In this document: one piece after another, positions 60,527 through 64,000 of the stretch
How positions within the stretch are numbered: position 1 is the first letter of the stretch
Layout of the letters: each line of letters opens with the position of its first letter
Assembly (NCBI RefSeq): GCF_964340395.1
Contig: NC_135560.1
Coordinates: 20,315,675-20,379,674, forward strand
Direction of reading: 5' to 3'
Source of the DNA: Glandiceps talaboti
Taxonomy: Eukaryota > Hemichordata > Enteropneusta > Spengelidae
DNA: 64,000 nucleotides
Notes under the pieces: generated by a model
The model's database searches: none
What the model was told of the DNA's origin: nothing
The model's input: only the letters and a program-made list of their open reading frames with translations
Position numbers and translations under genes: made by a program

Positions 60527-62181
60527 TGACATACGTAAACCAAGTTACATACCAACGCACTTTCTAATTCATCATCCCCCCATCCAGTGATGACATTTTA
60601 TCGTTATAGGGTTCCGTAAGCACAGCCAATATATTGAGTTATTACCATACAGCGTATGGCTCCCCTTTCTAGTATGACGCCCCCTTTCTAGTATGACGCC
60701 CCTTTCTAGCGCACGATGAATCTCCATTTACGCATACACAAAATACATGTTGATGTTCTCAATGATAAACACAGATATCAATTTACGTTAGCAATTTATC
60801 ACATAACAGTTAAAACTTAATCTTTGCCTTTTTCAATAATATTTTATCAAAGTTGTGACATTTATTCAACAATGCACACAGTTGTATTGGTTATATGAGA
60901 AGTTAGACATGCATTCTATACTAAATTATGAAGTGTATGTGATGAAAGACTTTTATATTTCTAAGTAAGTGTTCAGCAACTCAACGAATTGTAATGGGCA
61001 TGTAAAAAATACCCTGTTAACTGGCCGGACTTTTTGTGTCAGTCTGAAACGACAACAGTTTTGGGAGTCACAAATGTTAGCACTTGGCAAACTGTCTGTA
61101 CGGTTGAACCGTTGTTATGGTGATCCTTAACAATGGGTCATCCTTCATGATCACAGGATTATCCTACTATACGATTACTATGGTAACTGGTCCTTGTGGA
61201 GGACGAGCGAAAAATCAAAAAATCAAAATGGCAGTTAGGGTAGGTGAAATAGTATAGTAGCGTTAATCCTTGAAGACTACAGGTAGGCTAGAGTGACTGT
61301 CTCAAACTCAACCTTATATCGTCCTTATATGTTTATTCTCACTTTCACTCAGTGAATAGAATTCAAATCACAAAGTGTCGCGGTTATATTTTAAAGAATA
61401 AAATAACCTTACCTGCCAGTTGCAAGCTCTGTACTGCCGTTCCTCTCCGAGACACGAAGCGTGTCTTAGTGTATAGCGGTATCTACATGAAATTAAAACA
61501 TGTCATATACTTGCTAATTATTTATCATGTATATGGTTTTTGGTTAATTGCTTACGCTTTGAAATACTCATAATGAATGGTGCATTCTCAAATGGTATGA
61601 TAATTTTGGTGACTAGTGAATTCGAAAAAAAGGCTGAAGGAAACGATAGTATACTGGCGGTTAAATAACTTTTATTTTTTCTCTTCAGGTTTTTTAATGG
61701 AAAACGTCTGATTTTATATATCTATATATTCCAATTTCTGCTCTCAATTCTGAAACATGCCCCCCCCCCCCCCATCTCGCTAAAGTGTTAGAATTAGACA
61801 TTTCGTTGAACAAACATCGAAATACTGTATACATATGTCAAGGATATCTTTACATGTAAGTGAATGGAATTTGTCATTAGTACTAGTAGTTCGGAAACGA
61901 GTTGTTTTTGACTATTTGTATAAATAAATTTGTTTATACATCATGCATGTATCAAAGAAGGCTGGTGCATTGTTTATATCTTTGATCAGAATGAAAGATG
62001 AGGAGTAAAATTCGGGAATCCCGGCGCTTGTAGAATATCGTTACCTGGTGATGCATTGCCTTGTCCTTGTAGAAACACCCCCGCCACACGACCGAGAACA
62101 CGGAGACCAAGCTATCCATGTTGTCCATGAAGTGACCGTTTGTCTTTTTGTACGTTGTAGTATGTTGTTTCCATCCAACCT
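53359..62181 (-). CDS. ADAMTSL5-like: ADAMTSL5-like secreted matrix protein (11 exons, signal-peptide exon not found)
   Basis: Minus-strand exons 62181-62045, 61482-61413, 59663-59558, 59074-58947, 58390-58267, 57828-57745, 56465-56305, 55662-55422, 54676-54623, 54485-54420 and 53678-53359 join in one frame: 1491 nt, 496 residues and a stop. Order: possible furin site RTKR (about 11-14), one thrombospondin type-1 repeat (WTTWIAWSPCSRSCGGGVST, about 20-70), cysteine-rich module (CPRGSRDFRELQC to CGGDGSTC), spacer (VATIPKGATYLEI to NPGITYEYWLPNE), a charged linker (about 290-370), and a netrin-like NTR domain (CPKCRKVRG to the C-terminus). One TSR plus a terminal NTR and no protease domain is the layout of ADAMTSL5, which is 470-480 residues in human. 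ADAMTSL proteins are secreted and bind extracellular matrix, fibrillin in vertebrates. The upstream exon must end in phase 0; none was identified up to 64 kb. Confidence 0.93.
54154..54340. mobile_element. 187-bp MITE-like element, TIR AGAGTTTCACGCTTTTGCGA
   Basis: 29-bp ends at 54154-54182 and 54312-54340 pair with three or so mismatches (AGAGTTTCACGCTTTTGCGA+TCATCAGAT). A related terminal sequence occurs at 63298-63323, so this is a family. It lies in an intron of the ADAMTSL5-like gene and is followed directly by a CTGT run. Confidence 0.72.
54340..54396 (+). repeat. (CTGT)n microsatellite next to an exon
   Basis: About 14 units, ending roughly 20 bp from the splice donor of the exon at 54420-54485, on its intron side. 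Confidence 0.95.
54420..54485 (-). CDS. ADAMTSL5-like: ADAMTSL5-like exon: start of NTR domain
   Basis: Acceptor TTTTTGCAG, donor TCG|GTAAGT, phase 1 to 1. Encodes KCPKCRKVRGDMKTHFCNSG, aligning with CPPCPDTRGR...HYCGSD of ADAMTSL5. Confidence 0.9.
54623..54676 (-). CDS. ADAMTSL5-like: ADAMTSL5-like exon: linker, 54 bp
   Basis: Acceptor ATTTCAG, donor AAGA|GTAAGT, phase 1 to 1. Encodes DSSRKKQRGRSNPGSTDK, low complexity and basic. Included because both splice sites and phases fit; no conserved motif of its own. Confidence 0.75.
54815..54925. repeat. G-run and GTGACCCCTCC-type repeat fragment
   Basis: A G-run of about 12 (54816-54827). The minus strand then reads AAAAAGTCACTGACCCCTCC, resembling the interior of the inverted-repeat element at 62.6 kb. 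Intronic. Confidence 0.4.
55422..55662 (-). CDS. ADAMTSL5-like: ADAMTSL5-like exon: end of spacer and charged linker
   Basis: Acceptor TCATACAG, donor ACAG|GTAGGT, phase 0 to 1. Encodes VLFRERNPGITYEYWLPNEL (human VLLQEPNPGIEFEFWLPRE), then a Lys/Glu-rich linker with one N-glycosylation site (NIT). Confidence 0.93.
56305..56465 (-). CDS. ADAMTSL5-like: ADAMTSL5-like exon: spacer, second half
   Basis: Acceptor GTGTACAG, donor ATG|GTTGGT, phase 1 to 0. Encodes LLNGNWIINWPGKYKAVGTS and AAGPTSHDLQLM, near-identical in pattern to YVLNGHWVVSPPGTYEAAGT...AAGPTSHDLLLQ. Confidence 0.94.
56520..57740. other. intron, nothing recognised
   Basis: Intron of the ADAMTSL5-like gene; no further exon is needed and no repeat stands out beyond a short duplication (CATATTGGATTCTA, at about 56728 and 56744). 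Confidence 0.6.
57745..57828 (-). CDS. ADAMTSL5-like: ADAMTSL5-like exon: spacer, first half
   Basis: Acceptor CATTTCAG, donor TTAG|GTATGG, phase 1 to 1. Encodes LLGYNKVATIPKGATYLEII+DTSRNYL, the GYxxVxxIPxGA motif of ADAMTS/ADAMTSL spacers. Confidence 0.93.
58267..58390 (-). CDS. ADAMTSL5-like: ADAMTSL5-like exon: CGVCGG-type block
   Basis: Acceptor ATTGACAG, donor TCAG|GTAAAT, phase 0 to 1. Encodes VGCDGVLGSNKTEDACRVCG+GDGSTC, the hallmark end of the cysteine-rich module. NKT is a possible glycosylation site. Confidence 0.94.
58544..58632. repeat. 89-bp element with about 20-bp terminal inverted repeats
   Basis: AGTCCAGAGACATGGCTATC and GATAGCCAAGTCTCTGAGCT pair with two mismatches. Hairpin or very short MITE, in an ADAMTSL5-like intron. 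Confidence 0.55.
58947..59074 (-). CDS. ADAMTSL5-like: ADAMTSL5-like exon: cysteine-rich module, middle
   Basis: Acceptor TTACCACAG, phase 1 to 0. Encodes LPCQLQCYSRDRWFYYNFGQ, then VLDGTTCNTEDRDMCVGGIC+V. The frame requires the weak donor GTG|GTACGG; the better-looking GTGAGA 5 nt on would shift the frame. Confidence 0.9.
59558..59663 (-). CDS. ADAMTSL5-like: ADAMTSL5-like exon: cysteine-rich module, start
   Basis: Acceptor CTCCGAAG, donor GATG|GTAAGT, phase 0 to 1. Encodes ECPRGSRDFRELQCTLYNGR+QVLGQVAKDWVPYLD; human ADAMTSL5 has VPFRDLQCALYNGRPVLG at this place. Confidence 0.95.
60410..60527 (+). repeat. C-run, (CT)n and (CA)n compound microsatellite
   Basis: Twelve C, then CT, then CA with CAAA interruptions. 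Confidence 0.95.
61180..61295 (+). repeat. single copy of the 42-43 kb inverted-repeat family
   Basis: GGCAGTTAGGGTAGGTGAAA, then GCGTTAATCCTTGAAGACTA+CAGGTAGGCTA, matches the 59-bp unit at 42.6-43.3 kb. The preceding GGACGAGCGAAAAATCAAAA matches the sequence before that array, so homology extends inside the element. Confidence 0.75.
61413..61482 (-). CDS. ADAMTSL5-like: ADAMTSL5-like exon: second half of TSR
   Basis: Acceptor TTCATGTAG, donor GGCAG|GTAAGG, phase 2 to 0. Encodes YRYTLRHASCLGEERQYRAC+NWQ, with the CxG..xQYRxC pattern of TSR repeats in this family. Confidence 0.92.
62045..62181 (-). CDS. ADAMTSL5-like: ADAMTSL5-like exon: furin-like site and first half of TSR
   Basis: Acceptor TTTGTGCAG, donor CCAG|GTAACG, phase 0 to 2. 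Encodes RTKRQ, then SWTTWIAWSPCSRSCGGGVS+TRTRQCIT. The WxxWxxW and CSxSCGGG motifs are diagnostic of thrombospondin type-1 repeats. Confidence 0.94.
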
Positions 62182-62554
62182 CTGCACAAATAAGAGATAC
62201 AGGTAAAACCTCATTACAACGAATAACTTTGGACTGGGCAATTTTGTTCGTTATATCCGGATTTCGTTATAACCGTTGTGACACTTGGCGGGCCAGTCAA
62301 TAGGCCCGACATTAGCATTTGGGTGTTTGTCGACCCAGACACTGCATTTAGTCAGGATATCACCCTATTTACATTGTATAGGTGGCGATTCCTTCAAACA
62401 ATGTCAATGATATACATGATGTAACGATGTCTTTTATCATCATTGTACGCGTGCTGTTTAACAGTTAAGCGTTTGTCCCATCCCCCTTTACTGTTCCCAT
62501 AGTTTTTTTTTTCAATACCAGTCACTCGTTGCATATCGCACTATATCTTTACTT

Positions 62555-62761
62555 AGGGAGCCTTCAGTAATTACAAGGGGGACCAGGGGGAATCAGGCTC
62601 GGGCCGTTGCGTAAAATGTGACCCTCCTCGATTCCGTCGTGCTAAAGAGTGACCCCCTCAATTTTCTTTCTCTAAAATATGGCCCTCCTCAAGAGCTGAA
62701 TTTTAAAAAGTGACCCCCCTATTCCTCCTGCCCCTCCCCTTGTAAATACTGAAGGTTCCCT
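62555..62761. mobile_element. 207-bp MITE-like element with about 28-bp terminal inverted repeats
   Basis: AGGGAGCCTTCAGTAATTAC+AAGGGG at the left and the reverse complement of AGGGAACCTTCAGTATTTAC+AAGGGG at the right. The interior has three copies of a GTGACCCYCCTCA-type motif. No coding capacity. Confidence 0.8.
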
Positions 62762-63059
62762 TGTCGTGAGTTTCGTGTGGGTTCTTCTATAATCTGCTCA
62801 CTCGTTTGGCTCTACAGGTGAAAGGGGGTTGATCATAAACCGAAATATTTTAAAATAATAACCTTATAACGTCTAAAATTATAAAATGTACATTGTGTTG
62901 TATCACAGGGCAGTTCCAACATCAATTTTATCATCACCAGAAATGTTTCAAAGTTGTGTGTGGTCTATTTTGCATGAACGAACATACGACAGTTGTAACA
63001 GTAAACTTCTAACTTACAAATTATAAATGCAACTCTATCAACACAAACTTTCTTTTTAC

Positions 63060-63134
63060 ACACACACACACACACACACACATACACACACATACACAGA
63101 CATACATACATACATACATACATACATACATACA

Positions 63135-63168
<34 letters not shown>

Positions 63169-63190
63169 CATACATATATACATACACACA
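63060..63190 (+). repeat. (CA)n/(CATA)n microsatellite
   Basis: CA run followed by a CATA run; frames are repeat translations. Confidence 0.95.
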
Positions 63191-63269
63191 TACTTCACTT
63201 GGGAAACATTGCTCAGTGCAATGTCTGCTGATATACAACTATTGTACAGCGGTATTAAAGTATACATAA

Positions 63270-63373
63270 CAGGAAACCGATTCCTTGTTGTTACTCGGAG
63301 TTTCACGCTTTTGTGATCTTCGTTAAACGCAATGGCGTGAAACTTAGCATAACAACAAGGTCTCCGTTTCTTG
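63270..63373. mobile_element. 104-bp palindromic element related to the 54.2-kb TIR family
   Basis: 39-bp arms at 63270-63308 and 63335-63373 pair with about seven mismatches (TTGTTGTTACTCGGAGTTTC+ACGC / GCGTGAAACTTAGCATAACA+ACAA). The inner part GAGTTTCACGCTTTTGTGAT matches the terminal repeat of the element at 54154-54340. Confidence 0.65.
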
Positions 63374-63805
63374 TTATTATTATACATAATATATTAATAT
63401 GTATATACTCCCCTAAATGATACCTGATGGAGAAAGAGCTGAACAACTTCATATTCACGCCATGCTTTGAGTATTCGGTTACGTTCATTAGTGGATAGCA
63501 TCATATGTTAAATATTTTAACACTGGACTGTTAGTCTTGGTTTGTACACGATATCCTAGCCAGAAGTGACGCCTATACTTTGTGTAGTACTTCTAGACTT
63601 ACTGCTTTAATGGAAACAAATTGGCGTGTATGCAATACTATACTTTTCTATACTCATTTCTATAGGCGTATATGACATACATTTGCCATGCCATTTGATA
63701 AGGAATTCGAGTATGACATATTGTTAATTCACCATTTTACTTCTTGAACATGATTTTTTTTTATGTCACATTACTTTTGGCGTAACAACTTAAGTACGGT
63801 AAGAC

Positions 63806-63845
63806 AGTCAGTCAGTCAGTCAGTCAGTCAGTCAGTCAGTCAGTC

Positions 63846-63909
<64 letters not shown>

Positions 63910-63975
63910 GGACGGACGGACGGACTGATGGACAGACAGACGGACGGTTGGACAGACAGACAGACAGACAGACAC
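63806..63975 (+). repeat. (CAGT)n/(CAGA)n/(CGGA)n microsatellite
   Basis: CAGT block, then CAGA, then CGGA variants, mirroring the block structure of the 22.8-kb array. Confidence 0.96.
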
Positions 63976-64000
63976 TAATCATCATAATTGATTGTATTCA

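Larger units (their letters stand above)
59670..61410. other. intron with simple repeats
   Basis: Holds a C-run/(CT)n/(CA)n array (60410-60527), a 19-bp triplicate (60664-60715, CCCTTTCTAGTATGACGCC) and one copy of the 59-bp unit family (61.2 kb). No exon required by the frame. Confidence 0.65.
62765..64000. other. no exon identified upstream of the ADAMTSL5-like gene
   Basis: The exon with the signal peptide must lie here or beyond the window. A minus-strand donor (CTCCATCAG|GTATCA, near 63428) closes a short ATG frame, but it is in phase 2 and not hydrophobic, so it does not fit. Confidence 0.4.

Noticed and set aside
63303-63488. Possible first exon of the ADAMTSL5-like gene (donor near 63428)
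   Set aside because: Phase 2 does not match the phase-0 acceptor at 62182 and the peptide is not a signal sequence.

Overview
This is nuclear DNA of an animal, very probably a marine invertebrate. The window is AT-rich and gene-poor, with spliced genes (GT-AG introns of about 0.1-6 kb), decayed non-LTR retrotransposons, several families of short inverted-repeat elements and an unusually heavy load of tetranucleotide microsatellites. The recognisable genes are all metazoan families. I cannot fix the phylum. A Trunk/PTTH-like hormone beside ADAMTSL5-like and SERINC5-like genes would fit a non-vertebrate deuterostome or a spiralian, but that is inference. There are no bacterial genes, CRISPR arrays or convincing tRNA/rRNA genes.

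Layout. 1-3.3 kb: no gene. 3.4-3.84 kb (minus): an intronless 145-residue acidic coiled-coil ORF of unknown function with a YY1/TISU-like element just upstream. 4-18 kb: repeats, including a composite dispersed repeat (8.29-9.69 kb) and a LINE 3' end (12.46-12.99 kb). 18.2-18.9 kb (minus): a secreted cystine-knot hormone of the Trunk/PTTH type, with a probable untranslated 5' exon ending at 20384. 20.4-31.8 kb: no gene. 31.9-46.9 kb (plus): twelve exons of a SERINC membrane protein most like SERINC5; the first coding exon was not found. 46.9-53.3 kb: spacer between two convergent genes. 53.36-62.18 kb (minus): eleven exons of an ADAMTSL5-like secreted matrix protein (TSR, cysteine-rich and spacer modules, linker, NTR domain); the signal-peptide exon was not found. 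The exon phases of both large genes join without a frame break over 1494 and 1491 nt.

The genes do not form an operon or an obvious pathway. Two of them (Trunk-like, ADAMTSL5-like) encode secreted proteins and one a multi-pass membrane protein. The most interesting local features are the Trunk-like hormone, a 70-bp tandem triplication that copies the penultimate SERINC exon end together with its splice donor, a GC-AG intron in the same gene, inverted-repeat elements (one with a terminal unit amplified into a 59-bp minisatellite), and two long hairpins in one SERINC intron. I found no wholly new multi-gene system.
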